Below, piece after piece: positions 16,149 to 24,738 of a DNA stretch of 64,000 nucleotides. Within the stretch, counting starts at the first letter, position 1, and each line of letters starts with the position of its first letter. Source of the DNA: Glaesserella sp041814905 (GTDB taxonomy: Bacteria; Pseudomonadota; Gammaproteobacteria; Enterobacterales; Pasteurellaceae). The notes beneath the pieces were generated by a model. That model was not told the origin of the DNA and ran no database searches. It worked only from the letters and a program-made list of their open reading frames with translations. The stretch spans positions 1 through 64,000 of the forward strand of contig NZ_JBGXYA010000009.1 in assembly GCF_041814905.1 (NCBI RefSeq). Direction: 5' to 3'. The translations under genes and the position numbers were made by a program.

Positions 16149-16178
16149 AAAAAAACCTCGAACGAGTCGAGGTTTTTT
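16149..16178 (-). terminator. Terminator after the small lipoprotein gene
   Basis: AAAAAACCTCGA and TCGAGGTTTTTT arms around a short loop. On the minus strand it follows the stop at 16192 by 14 nt. Confidence 0.88.
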
Positions 16179-16191
16179 CTATCACATCAAA

Positions 16192-16467
16192 TTATTTGAA
16201 TTCATAACGACGAATCGTTTTTAAATCCGCATCTTCTTGATTGTACGTATCGGCAACGACAACTCGAGCACCTACTGCCGCATGTGCGTCATACGCACGT
16301 GTTAAGGTAACAAGTTCACCATTGTCTTTTTTTACGGTTAGTTCTTCTACGCCCGGAGAAACGGTTTTACTGCTGATAACGGTTGCATTGCCTTTATTCG
16401 AATAGACATTTGCCGTACATGCAGCCAAAACCGCACTCATTAATACAATCAAAGATAATTTTTTCAT
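16192..16467 (-). CDS. Small outer-membrane-type lipoprotein
   Basis: This 91-residue protein has a signal peptide ending in the lipobox LAAC (Cys17), so it is a predicted LspA substrate. The mature part is a single small beta module: ELTVKKDNGELVTLTRAYD then VGARVVVAD. That pattern resembles the C-terminal part of the adjacent Pcp/SlyB-like lipoprotein (VIRKDDGKEIAVVQ then PGKRVRIVG), so the two are probably distant paralogues. Residue +2 after Cys is Thr, not Asp, consistent with outer-membrane sorting. Function is unknown. Confidence 0.8.
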   Translation of the reverse strand: MKKLSLIVLMSAVLAACTANVYSNKGNATVISSKTVSPGVEELTVKKDNGELVTLTRAYDAHAAVGARVVVADTYNQEDADLKTIRRYEFK

Positions 16468-16512
16468 GTGATGTCCTTATGATATAAAAAATAAAAGAAA
16501 GAAATGAATGAA

Positions 16513-16977
16513 TTATAAAATCGAAACGTTGAGATCCGAGCTTGAACCCACGATTCTCACGCGTTTACCCGGAACGAATCCTTCCTCTTTTTTCTGAACA
16601 ACAGCAATTTCTTTGCCATCGTCTTTACGAATAACCATTTCCAACGCAGTGACTTGGCTTGCTTTTTCTTCTACTTTGCTACCAATCATTGCACCTGCAA
16701 TTGCACCAACTGCGGCTGCCAGGGCTTCCCCTCTGCCGCCGCCAATAGCTGAACCGGCAATACCGCCGACTACACCACCGCCGACAGGACCGATGATTCC
16801 GGAGTTCTCCGCTTGAATTTTTACTTCACGTACTGACACGATAGTCCCGTAGCTGATTGATCGCGCTTCTTTTGCTTGATCGCCACGATAAACATTGCCA
16901 CCATATACATCGGTATTTGCACAACCGACCAGCAATAAGCCAGACATAAATGCCGCTGCTAAGCCACATTTTTTCAT
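16513..16977 (-). CDS. Glycine-zipper lipoprotein, Pcp/SlyB family
   Basis: The ATG at 16977 has a TTGGAGAATAA ribosome-binding site and starts a normal signal peptide; the longer frame from 17022 is rejected. The product has 154 residues. The lipobox is LVGC, followed by a glycine-zipper hairpin (GPVGGGVVGGIAGSAIGGG, then AVGAIAGAMIGSKVEEK) typical of Rick_17kDa/SlyB outer-membrane lipoproteins. A C-terminal beta module KDDGKEIAVVQKKE ends with FVPGKRVRIVG. It matches the Haemophilus Pcp cross-reacting lipoprotein by pattern. It probably stabilises the outer membrane. The small lipoprotein gene follows 45 bp downstream. Confidence 0.86.
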   Translation of the reverse strand: MKKCGLAAAFMSGLLLVGCANTDVYGGNVYRGDQAKEARSISYGTIVSVREVKIQAENSGIIGPVGGGVVGGIAGSAIGGGRGEALAAAVGAIAGAMIGSKVEEKASQVTALEMVIRKDDGKEIAVVQKKEEGFVPGKRVRIVGSSSDLNVSIL

Positions 16978-17009
16978 ATTTATTCTCCAATTAAAAAATT
17001 CAGAGTTCA

Positions 17010-17576
17010 TTACTCTGAACAAATGACGTGCTTTATATCATAAGGATGCAATTTTAGACAACAATTATTACCGGAAGTTAGTGATTTTATTGTAAATGTG
17101 ATCGCAATCGTTGGGTTCGGTAATTGTTCGCCTTTCACCTGTGGTTGGCTGATTTTTAACTGAATGTGCGGGTTGGTTTCCAGTTTGAAATGTGCAAGTG
17201 TGCGGGCAACCCATTGCTCAGCCGTTTCATCATTTAGTCTCGGAAATACCGCCTCAATATGTTCCCAGCCTTGCTCCGGATAAATTTTGCCTTTCGGAAA
17301 CGGTAATTCAATCACATCAACGGGTTGCCCGCAAAATATTAACGGTTGATTCAACTTAAACAAGCCGATCGAACGTCCGTTTACTTCGCTCTCTTTCAAC
17401 AATTTGCTGCCTTCAAGCAGCATTGTACGCCATGTTCGGGCAGTTTCGTTGTCGTTCATTCTGACGGCTAAGTGATCGATATGTAATGATGTTAAGTCGA
17501 TCCCTGAAACTCGGGCTATTTGTATGATATTGTCTTCAAATCGGTTAAGTTCGCCGAAACAAGCGGTCAGTTTCAT
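17010..17576 (-). CDS. yecM: YecM family protein (VOC-like fold)
   Basis: The frame is open from 17678 but would then overlap the divergent argS start. The Met at 17576 gives 188 residues, the length of E. coli YecM, and aligns with its start; ATGs at 17633 and 17624 are alternatives. Family marks are DLTSLHIDHLAVRMND, SEVNGRSIGLFKLNQPL, DVIELPFPKGKIYPEQGWEH and the final KLHPYDIKHVI. The His residues suggest a metal site as in glyoxalase-fold proteins, but activity is not known. An uptake signal at 17559-17567 encodes the first codons (MKLTACF). Confidence 0.87.
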   Translation of the reverse strand: MKLTACFGELNRFEDNIIQIARVSGIDLTSLHIDHLAVRMNDNETARTWRTMLLEGSKLLKESEVNGRSIGLFKLNQPLIFCGQPVDVIELPFPKGKIYPEQGWEHIEAVFPRLNDETAEQWVARTLAHFKLETNPHIQLKISQPQVKGEQLPNPTIAITFTIKSLTSGNNCCLKLHPYDIKHVICSE

Positions 17577-17663
17577 GAAAAAATTTGCAAATTCTGAGCT
17601 TTTAGCGGGGTTTTTTAGTATCATTGCATTCATTTTTGTATCTGGAAAATAATAGGTTAACTT

Positions 17664-19391
17664 GTGAATATTCAACACATTCTATCGGAAAAAATTAAGC
17701 AGGCAATGATTGCAGCGGGGGCTGAACAAAACGTTGAGCCGTTAGTTCGTCAATCAGGAAAACCGCAATTCGGTGACTATCAAGCAAACGGCATAATGGG
17801 AGCGGCAAAAAAATTAGGTATCAATCCGCGCGAATTTGCTCAAAAAACGTTGGATAACGTTGAACTTAACGGTATTGCGGATAAATTGGAAATTGCCGGT
17901 CCGGGATTTATTAATATTTTCCTCAATCCGATATGGCTTGCTTCCCAAGCACAGCAAGCATTAAATGATGCACATCTTGGCATCGCTCGCAACCAAAACC
18001 AAACCGTGGTCGTCGACTACTCTTCGCCAAATGTGGCGAAAGAGATGCATGTCGGACATTTACGCTCCACTATTATCGGCGACGGAGTGGTGCGTGCGTT
18101 AGAATTTTTAGGCAATAAGGTGATTCGTGCCAACCATGTAGGCGATTGGGGAACTCAATTCGGTATGTTGATCGCCTATCTTGAAAAAATGGAAAACGAA
18201 CACGCTTCCGAAATGGAATTAAGTGATTTAGAAGCCTTCTACCGTGCGGCAAAAGCGCATTACGACAGTGATGAAGCTTTTGCAGAAAAAGCGCGCAATT
18301 ATGTGGTGAAACTGCAAGGCGGAGATGAATATTGCCGTACGATGTGGAAAAAATTGGTGGATATCACCATGCAACAAAACCAGCATAACTACGAACGGTT
18401 AAATGTGACTCTTACCGAAAAAGACGTGATGGGAGAAAGTCTATACAACCCGATGTTGCCAGGTATTGTCGCGGATCTAAAAGCGCAAGGTTTAGCGGTA
18501 GAAGATGACGGTGCATTGGTCGTATTTTTAGATGAATTCAAAAACAAAGACGGTGACCCGATGGGGGTTATCGTACAGAAAAAAGACGGTGGCTTCCTTT
18601 ATACGACTACCGATATCGCCGCAGCCAAATACCGTTATGAAACGTTGAACGCTGATCGTGCATTAGTATTTTCCGACACTCGTCAAAGTCAACATATGCA
18701 GCAAGCGTGGTTGATTACCCGCAAAGCGGGCTATGTACCGGAGTGCTTCAGCCTTGAGCATCATAATTTCGGAATGATGTTAGGCAAAGACGGCAAACCG
18801 TTCAAAACTCGTACAGGCGGTACGGTAAAATTGGCGGATTTATTGGATGAAGCGGTAGAACGTGCAGAAAAACTGATCGCAGAGAAAAATCATAGTTTAA
18901 CCGTCGATGAATTAAATGCGGTTGTTGAAGCGGTGGCAATCGGAGCTGTGAAATATTCCGATTTATCTAAAAACCGTACCACCGACTATGTGTTCGATTG
19001 GGATAATATGTTGAGCTTTGAGGGCAATACCGCCCCTTATATGCAATATGCTTACACACGTATCCGCTCGATCTTCAGTCGTGCAGGTATCGAGCCGAGC
19101 TGTCTTTCCGGCAATATTGTATTAACCGATGATAAAGAACGCGCTTTAGCATTGAAGCTTCTACAATTTGAAGAAGCCGTCACCGCCGTTGCCAAAGACG
19201 GTACACCACACGTGTTATGCCAATATTTGTATGAATTGGCGGGCATATTCTCCGGTTTTTATGAAGTTTGTCCGATTCTCAATGCGGAAGAAAGCGTGAA
19301 ACAGAGCCGTTTACAATTAGCTCATCTCACCGCCCAAACCTTAAAGCAAGGTTTGGATCTATTAGGAATTAAAACCGTCGAGAAAATGTAG
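17664..19391 (+). CDS. argS: Arginyl-tRNA synthetase
   Basis: This 575-residue class I enzyme starts at GTG 17664 (MNIQHILSEK, as in E. coli). It has the N-terminal ArgRS Add-1 domain, a HIGH-like motif in SPNVAKEMHVGHLRST (about 125-140) and the anticodon-binding helical domain ending in KQGLDLLGIKTVEKM. The canonical KMSK is replaced, as usual in bacterial ArgRS, by a GKDGKPFKTRTGG segment. It charges tRNA-Arg. It is divergent from yecM with under 100 bp between the preferred starts. Confidence 0.98.
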   Translation: MNIQHILSEKIKQAMIAAGAEQNVEPLVRQSGKPQFGDYQANGIMGAAKKLGINPREFAQKTLDNVELNGIADKLEIAGPGFINIFLNPIWLASQAQQALNDAHLGIARNQNQTVVVDYSSPNVAKEMHVGHLRSTIIGDGVVRALEFLGNKVIRANHVGDWGTQFGMLIAYLEKMENEHASEMELSDLEAFYRAAKAHYDSDEAFAEKARNYVVKLQGGDEYCRTMWKKLVDITMQQNQHNYERLNVTLTEKDVMGESLYNPMLPGIVADLKAQGLAVEDDGALVVFLDEFKNKDGDPMGVIVQKKDGGFLYTTTDIAAAKYRYETLNADRALVFSDTRQSQHMQQAWLITRKAGYVPECFSLEHHNFGMMLGKDGKPFKTRTGGTVKLADLLDEAVERAEKLIAEKNHSLTVDELNAVVEAVAIGAVKYSDLSKNRTTDYVFDWDNMLSFEGNTAPYMQYAYTRIRSIFSRAGIEPSCLSGNIVLTDDKERALALKLLQFEEAVTAVAKDGTPHVLCQYLYELAGIFSGFYEVCPILNAEESVKQSRLQLAHLTAQTLKQGLDLLGIKTVEKM

Positions 19392-19402
19392 TTTTTAAGA
19401 AT

Positions 19403-19430
19403 AGTAGCGAGAGCAAATGCTTGCGCTACT
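19403..19430. repeat. Short stem-loop, AGTAGCG/CGCTACT type
   Basis: AGTAGCG and CGCTACT arms enclose an inner AGCAA-ATGC-TTGC part. Related in layout to 11637-11658. It lies 12 nt after argS and may serve as its terminator, though no T run follows. Confidence 0.4.
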
Positions 19431-19550
19431 CGTATGTACCTTTGCTCAAAGTTCAAGCAAAACACTTCTCCTGATTCCACACGTTATTATATCGAATGTA
19501 TAGATGGTTTTCGTGAAATAGTTGTTTCACTTTCACCCTGTCCGAAAGGG

Positions 19551-19585
19551 ATAAAAAAACGCTTGTAGAATTTCTTCTACAAGCG
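19551..19585 (-). terminator. ubi operon terminator built from an uptake signal
   Basis: Arms CGCTTGTAGAA and TTCTACAAGCG (11 bp, 4-nt loop), followed on the minus strand by a run of seven Ts. It lies 27 nt after ubiB. The right arm contains ACAAGCGGT. Confidence 0.88.
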
Positions 19586-19611
19586 GTCTGTTTGGGGAAA
19601 AGTTTTGCAAA

Positions 19612-21243
19612 TTACTTTCTACACGCTCTCGTAAGTAAGGCAAACTCAGCGATAATGAGCGGGGCGCTAAGCCATAGCGGGAGTGATTCAAACTTCCAAA
19701 AGGTGGTAATAATGATGGCACCGAGAATAGTTAAGCGGATGAAACTGCTGCTACCGTTTTGGTTTTTTAGGCTTTGATTAATTTCGCTGAGGCGTAAATT
19801 AATCTGTTTTTGTTGCTGTAACGCTTGGAACATTGCCTCCGGAAACTCGGCAAAATGTTCTCTGAATTGAGGCGCACGCTGTTTTAAATCGCGCCACATT
19901 GCTTTAAAACCAACCTGTTCATTTAGCCAATCTTGTAAAAACGGTTTTGCTGTTTGCCATAAATCTAATTGCGGATAGATTTGGCGCCCTAAGCCTTCGA
20001 TATAGAGCAACGTTTTTTGTAGTAGCACTAATTGCGGTTGCACTTCCATATTAAATTCACGTGCAACATTGAACAGATTCAGCAAAACGTGCCCGAAAGA
20101 GATTTCCGACAAGGGTTTGGCGAAAATCGGTTCACACACTTCGCGGAAGGCTTGTTCAAAGGCGTCGATATCCGTGTCGGCAGGCGTCCAGCCCGATTCT
20201 ACGTGCATTAACGCCACACGGCGGTAGTCACGGTTAAAAAATGCGACAAAACTTTCTGCCAGATAGCGTTTGTCATTTTGGTTGAGCGTACCGACAATAC
20301 CGCAATCAATACCGATATATTGTGGATTTTCCGGGTGATTCGGGTTGACGAAAATATTGCCCGGGTGCATATCGGCGTGGAAAAAGCTGTCGCGGAAGAC
20401 TTGGGTAAAAAAGACCTGAACGCCACGTTCCGCCAATAATTTCATATTGGTGCCGTTCGCTTCCAGTTCGGCGACATTCGCCACCGGAATGCCGTAAATG
20501 CGTTCCATAACGATCAGATTTTTGTCACAGAAACTCGGATACATTTCCGGAATATAGAGCATTTCGCTGTTTTCAAAATTCGCGCGTAAGCGGACGGCAT
20601 TCGACATCTCTTTGCGTAAATCCAGTTCGTCGAGCAAGGTTTTTTCATATTCGCGGATCACTTCGACGGGGCGTAAGCGCTTGCCCTCTTTATTCAGACG
20701 CGGAATCCAACTTGCCAAGAGGTACATTAAATCAATGTCGTCTTTAATTACGCCTTCAATTTCAGGGCGAATCACTTTTAATACCACTTCTTGACCGGCA
20801 AAGGGCTGAGATTGATTAAATCGTGCGGTATGTACTTGAGCAATGGAGGCGGAGGCAAGCGCCTGCTCATCAAAATCATCAAACCAAGTTTCGAGCTTGT
20901 CGCCCAACGTGTGTTCGATAATTTGGCGGGCAAGCTTGCCGTCGAACGGTTCGACCGAATCTTGCAATAATGCTAATTGGTCGGCAAGTTCTGGTTCAAA
21001 TAAATCACGGCGAGTAGAAAGCATTTGTCCGAGTTTAATCCAAACCGGTCCAAGTTCTTGTAATGCTAATCGTAACCGTACGCCGAAAGGCTGATTCGGG
21101 TATTGGTTTTTCACCCAACAGAGCGATTTACGCCCAAAACGTACCGTGCGAGTGAGCGGAATATCAGGAATGACCTCGTCAATGCCGTAGCGCAGAAAGG
21201 TATGAATAATATGATAAAGGCGGCGGATATTTTTAGCTTTCAT
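19612..21243 (-). CDS. ubiB: Ubiquinone biosynthesis atypical kinase UbiB
   Basis: This 543-residue ADCK/ABC1 family member has the KxGQ motif in WIKLGQMLSTRRD, the Ala-rich loop ASASIAQVH, VMERIYGIPV, the catalytic HADMHPGNIFV and the metal motif IDCG. Two hydrophobic helices close the C-terminus (about 498-535) and anchor it in the inner membrane. It is needed for ubiquinone synthesis, probably by extracting lipid intermediates with its ATPase activity. It ends the ubiE-ubiJ-ubiB operon. Confidence 0.97.
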   Translation of the reverse strand: MKAKNIRRLYHIIHTFLRYGIDEVIPDIPLTRTVRFGRKSLCWVKNQYPNQPFGVRLRLALQELGPVWIKLGQMLSTRRDLFEPELADQLALLQDSVEPFDGKLARQIIEHTLGDKLETWFDDFDEQALASASIAQVHTARFNQSQPFAGQEVVLKVIRPEIEGVIKDDIDLMYLLASWIPRLNKEGKRLRPVEVIREYEKTLLDELDLRKEMSNAVRLRANFENSEMLYIPEMYPSFCDKNLIVMERIYGIPVANVAELEANGTNMKLLAERGVQVFFTQVFRDSFFHADMHPGNIFVNPNHPENPQYIGIDCGIVGTLNQNDKRYLAESFVAFFNRDYRRVALMHVESGWTPADTDIDAFEQAFREVCEPIFAKPLSEISFGHVLLNLFNVAREFNMEVQPQLVLLQKTLLYIEGLGRQIYPQLDLWQTAKPFLQDWLNEQVGFKAMWRDLKQRAPQFREHFAEFPEAMFQALQQQKQINLRLSEINQSLKNQNGSSSFIRLTILGAIIITTFWKFESLPLWLSAPLIIAEFALLTRACRK

Positions 21244-21270
21244 TAATCAATCGATAGTTCTTTAAGTTAT

Positions 21271-21903
21271 TTAACGCGGCAGTAATTTTGCAAATTTTTG
21301 CTCTAAACGGACCGCTTGTTGCTCCAGTTCGCTGACTTGATCGCAAAAATCGGCGATTTGCAAACGGTGAACCAGCACCGGGCGCTCCACCAATAAATTA
21401 TCCACCAGATATTGGCTGTCTTGTTGAAACTGCCGTTTAAGTTTGTCAAAAATACCTTTTGCAAAATCGGTGGAAGATTGGGAGATGACATCTCCGACAA
21501 ACGGTGAGAGCAGTTCCGCAGGATCTTTTTCCAACTCATCTAACAGCGCAGTGAAATGTTGTAAAACTTGAATATCACCTTGTAATATCAACGACTTATT
21601 ATTAATTAACTCGGTCAGTTTGGTTTTATCGGCAAGTTTAGGTAGCGCCGTTACTTCAAGTTTAATGGCACAACTTGCTTCGCCTTCGTAATTTCCTAAT
21701 AAGTCGATACGGCTTTCGCTGAAAAAGAGAAAAAGGTGCGCGTTCGGTTGAGTTAATTGAATTTCCAGTATTTTATCGTCAAGTTTGCGTAATATCGGCA
21801 ATGCGGAAGGTGAACGGTTAATTAACGCATTGAGTGCCGTTTCTAGCGCTCCGACTGCAAATTGAGCAAACATCAGTTGTTGGGTAACTGTTTTCATCAT
21901 CAT
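21271..21903 (-). CDS. ubiJ: Ubiquinone biosynthesis accessory factor UbiJ
   Basis: This 210-residue protein has an N-terminal SCP2 lipid-binding domain (about 20-120) and a C-terminal helical tail with a coiled-coil end (VSELEQQAVRLEQKFAKLL). Position between ubiE and ubiB and length match E. coli UbiJ (YigP, 201 residues). UbiJ organises the soluble Ubi complex and binds lipid intermediates. ATG ATG at the start lies 27 nt after the ubiE stop. The gene ends 27 nt before ubiB. Confidence 0.93.
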   Translation of the reverse strand: MMMKTVTQQLMFAQFAVGALETALNALINRSPSALPILRKLDDKILEIQLTQPNAHLFLFFSESRIDLLGNYEGEASCAIKLEVTALPKLADKTKLTELINNKSLILQGDIQVLQHFTALLDELEKDPAELLSPFVGDVISQSSTDFAKGIFDKLKRQFQQDSQYLVDNLLVERPVLVHRLQIADFCDQVSELEQQAVRLEQKFAKLLPR

Positions 21904-21930
21904 TCCAAATAGTCAGTGACAATAACAACG

Positions 21931-22704
21931 CTAAAACTTATAACCTCGATGTAATGCTACAATTCCGGCGCTGAGATTATAGTAATTGACGTTCTCAAAG
22001 CCGGCATTTTCCATCATTGTTTTCAGTTCGTCCTGTTTCGGGTGCATTCGGATAGATTCGGCGAGATAACGGTAGCTATCACCGTTATTCACCACTAATT
22101 CCCCCACTTTCGGTAAAATATTGAAGGAGTAAAAGTTATACACTTGGCTGATGGGGTCGATAATCGGTTTGGAGAATTCCAAAACCAGTAAACGTCCGCC
22201 CGGTTTCAATACGCGGAACATGGAACTTAACGCTTTATCTTTGTCGGTGACATTACGTAAACCAAAGCTGATTACAATACAGTCAAAAGTATTATCGGCA
22301 AAAGGCAGAGATTCCGCGTTTGCTTGTACGTAATTCACATTGCCGACGACGCCTAAATTGCGTAATTTCTCTCGTCCGACTTGGAGCATGGAGCTATTGA
22401 TATCGGCGAGTACCACTTCACCGCTTTCGCCCACCATTCGTGAGAATTTGGCTGTGAAATCGCCGGTTCCGCCTGCCAAGTCCAATACTTTTTGCCCTTT
22501 ACGTACGCCGCTGCAGTCGATGGTAAAACGTTTCCACACGCGGTGAATACCAAATGAGAGCAAGTCGTTCATTAAGTCGTATTTACCGGCTACGCTGTGG
22601 AACACATTGGCAACTAACCGCTGCTTTTCGTCTTTGGCAACGGTTTTAAAGCCAAAATGAGTCGTTTCATTTTGTGGTTGTTGAGGAGATTGTGTGTCGT
22701 TCAT
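21931..22704 (-). CDS. ubiE: Ubiquinone/menaquinone C-methyltransferase UbiE
   Basis: This 257-residue class I methyltransferase has the UbiE/COQ5 signatures YDLMNDLLSFGIHRVWKR, VLDLAGGTGDFTAKFS (motif I), ADINSSMLQVGR and the late GIVALHRGYKF tail. It C-methylates demethylmenaquinone and 2-polyprenyl-6-methoxy-benzoquinol, so it serves both quinones. It is the first gene of ubiE-ubiJ-ubiB. ubiF is 25 kb away. Confidence 0.98.
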   Translation of the reverse strand: MNDTQSPQQPQNETTHFGFKTVAKDEKQRLVANVFHSVAGKYDLMNDLLSFGIHRVWKRFTIDCSGVRKGQKVLDLAGGTGDFTAKFSRMVGESGEVVLADINSSMLQVGREKLRNLGVVGNVNYVQANAESLPFADNTFDCIVISFGLRNVTDKDKALSSMFRVLKPGGRLLVLEFSKPIIDPISQVYNFYSFNILPKVGELVVNNGDSYRYLAESIRMHPKQDELKTMMENAGFENVNYYNLSAGIVALHRGYKF

Positions 22705-22817
22705 AGTGTTAAATATGTATCCAAAAAATTAGGCGTACCATAACAAAAAAGCGGTTTGATTTCCTTAACATTTTACAAAATCTGTTAAGATAGCGACAAA
22801 ATATTCTGGGAACGATA

Positions 22818-23348
22818 ATGATGAAAACCTTAATACTTTATTTAACTCGTGACGGGCAAACTCAAAAAATCGCGGAGAAATTGGCGCAGGATTTAACCGG
22901 AGAAGCGGAGGTGCTTTCTTTACGGGAAAATATCGAAATAAGTGTGGAAAAATTAGCGGAATATGATTTGATCGTAATTGGTGCCTCTATTCGTTACGGT
23001 CATTTTGATCCGTGTTTAGAGCCATTTATCACCAAACATTATCCGTTATTAAACCAAAAGAAATCGGCATTTTTCAGTGTAAATTTAACCGCCCGTAAAT
23101 CTAACCGTAATACACCGGAGACAAATGTCTATACCCGAAAATTATTAGCGCGAATCCAATGGCAGCCAACATTAGTGGAAGTCATTGCCGGTGCATTGCT
23201 TTATCCGCGTTATAAGTGGTTTGATCGTGTGATGATTCGCTTTATTATGAAAATAACCGGCGGTGAAACGGATACAAGTAAGGAAGTCGAATATACCGAT
23301 TGGCAGCAAGTTAAAATATTCGCGCAGCGTTTACAAAAAATAGTGTAA
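22818..23348 (+). CDS. hemG: Menaquinone-dependent protoporphyrinogen IX oxidase
   Basis: This 176-residue protein with a long-chain flavodoxin fold begins TLILYLTRDGQTQKIAEKLA, where the FMN phosphate loop is TRDGQT. VIGASIRYGHFDP is the second FMN contact, and the LLYPRYKWFDRVMIRFIMKITGG segment is the membrane-associating HemG insertion; I quote only FDRVMIRFIMKITGG. It passes electrons from protoporphyrinogen to the quinone pool, which allows anaerobic haem synthesis. The start is ATG ATG at 22818 or 22821. It is divergent from ubiE; hemB is at 43.7 kb. Confidence 0.94.
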   Translation: MMKTLILYLTRDGQTQKIAEKLAQDLTGEAEVLSLRENIEISVEKLAEYDLIVIGASIRYGHFDPCLEPFITKHYPLLNQKKSAFFSVNLTARKSNRNTPETNVYTRKLLARIQWQPTLVEVIAGALLYPRYKWFDRVMIRFIMKITGGETDTSKEVEYTDWQQVKIFAQRLQKIV

Positions 23349-23403
23349 TTAATACCTATCAATATATTGTTATTAATTGTATAAGCGTAAATTTTGTTAA
23401 ATT

Positions 23404-23433
23404 TTTACTCAAAAGGGCGAATTAGATTATAAT
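23404..23433 (+). promoter_or_regulatory. Candidate mscL promoter
   Basis: TTTACT (23404-23409) and a perfect TATAAT (23428-23433), spacer 18 nt. A CTGCC/GGCAG hairpin (23440-23457) would lie at the very 5-prime end of the transcript. Confidence 0.55.
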
Positions 23434-23494
23434 AATTGCCTGCCAAATTTCAGGCAGTTTATTTTTTATTCATTTTTGTGTTTAAGGAAAAGTA

Positions 23495-23896
23495 ATGAGT
23501 ATTTTAAAAGAGTTCCGTGAATTTGCGGTAAAAGGTAATGTTGTTGACCTAGCAGTCGGTGTGATCATCGGTGGTGCTTTCGGTAAAATCGTTTCTTCTT
23601 TGGTAAGCGATGTGATTATGCCACCGATCGGTTTATTAATTGGCGGCGTGGATTTTAAAGATCTTGCAATCGTTTTAAAACCGGCACAAGATGGTGTGGA
23701 AGCAGTGACATTAAAATACGGTGCATTTGCTCAACATGTTTTTGATTTCTTAATTATCGCAATCGCTGTGTTTGCAATGGTGAAAGTGATCAACAATCTG
23801 AAGAGAGCGCCAGAGCCTGAGCCGGAAGCTGCTCCTGAGCCGACAGCGGAAGAGAAACTGCTTACTGAAATCCGTGATTTGTTAAAAAATAAATAA
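23495..23896 (+). CDS. mscL: Large-conductance mechanosensitive channel MscL
   Basis: This 133-residue protein has the N-terminal amphipathic helix SILKEFREFAVKGNVVDLA, then TM1 (15-43) with the glycine-rich GVIIGGAFGKIV gate, TM2 (about 75-100) and the charged C-terminal helix LLTEIRDLLKNK. An E/P/A-rich linker precedes that helix. Homopentamers open under membrane tension to release solutes during hypo-osmotic shock. The ribosome-binding site is AAGGAAAAGTA. The gene is followed by a strong terminator. Confidence 0.98.
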   Translation: MSILKEFREFAVKGNVVDLAVGVIIGGAFGKIVSSLVSDVIMPPIGLLIGGVDFKDLAIVLKPAQDGVEAVTLKYGAFAQHVFDFLIIAIAVFAMVKVINNLKRAPEPEPEAAPEPTAEEKLLTEIRDLLKNK

Positions 23897-23911
23897 TCGC
23901 AGATTAAAAAT

Positions 23912-23941
23912 AAAAAACGCGAACTTCGGTTCGCGTTTTTT
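23912..23941 (+). terminator. mscL terminator
   Basis: AAAAACGCGAAC-TTCG-GTTCGCGTTTTTT with a UUCG tetraloop. The upstream A run would let it work in both directions. Confidence 0.95.
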
Positions 23942-23985
23942 ATCGGAATTTGCAAATTATTGTCGATAGCTGACCGCTTGTAACG

Positions 23986-24735
23986 CTAATCGGCACGAAT
24001 ACGGTGTAAGAATCGTTTAGTACGCTCATGCTGCGGATTTGCAAATAAGTCTTTCGGGGAGCCTTGTTCAACAATTTCGCCGCCGTCCATCACAATCACT
24101 ACATCCGCGACATCCAAGGCAAATTTCACTTCGTGAGTGACTACGACCATTGTCCAGCCTTCATTTGCCAGCGCTTTCATGGTATTTAGCACGTCTTGTA
24201 CCAACTCCGGGTCGAGAGCCGATGTCGGCTCATCAAACAGCATTAATTCCGGTTGAATCGCGAGCGCTCTGGCAATCCCTACACGCTGTTGCTGTCCGCC
24301 GGAAAGTTGAAACGGGTAGAGATCCATTTTATCCGCTAATCCAACCTTCGTAAGTAACGCTTCTGCTTCGGCTCGCGCTTGTTCTGCGGGTTTACCTTGT
24401 ACAAAAACCGGTCCTTCCATCACATTTTCAAGAGCGGTTTTATGCGGAAATAAGTTATAGTTTTGAAACACCATGCCCGATTTACGTCTTAGGGCTAGGA
24501 TATCTTTTTTGATTGATTTTGCGGAAAAATCAATTTTAAGCGGAGCGTCGTTGTTAAATTCAATCGTACCTTGTTCCGGCATTTCCAATGCATTTAAACA
24601 ACGCAAGAAAGTGGTTTTTCCGGAGCCTGAAGGACCGAGAATAACGATCACCTGACCTTTATCGATATCTAAATTAATACCGCGTAAAATCGTATTGTCA
24701 CCGAAGGATTTATGAATATTTCGAATTTTAATCAT
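23986..24735 (-). CDS. Polar amino acid (cystine-type) ABC transporter ATP-binding protein
   Basis: This 249-residue protein has Walker A GPSGSGKTTF, a Q-loop in MVFQNYNLFPHKTALENV, the signature LSGGQQQRVGIARAL, Walker B LMLFDEPTSALD and an H-loop (VVVTHEVKFA). It belongs to the PAAT/HAAT class (TcyC/GlnQ-like). It is the last gene of a three-gene importer, starting 3 nt after the permease stop. The likely substrate, judged from the binding protein, is cystine or a related polar amino acid. Confidence 0.93.
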   Translation of the reverse strand: MIKIRNIHKSFGDNTILRGINLDIDKGQVIVILGPSGSGKTTFLRCLNALEMPEQGTIEFNNDAPLKIDFSAKSIKKDILALRRKSGMVFQNYNLFPHKTALENVMEGPVFVQGKPAEQARAEAEALLTKVGLADKMDLYPFQLSGGQQQRVGIARALAIQPELMLFDEPTSALDPELVQDVLNTMKALANEGWTMVVVTHEVKFALDVADVVIVMDGGEIVEQGSPKDLFANPQHERTKRFLHRIRAD

Positions 24736-24738
24736 CGT

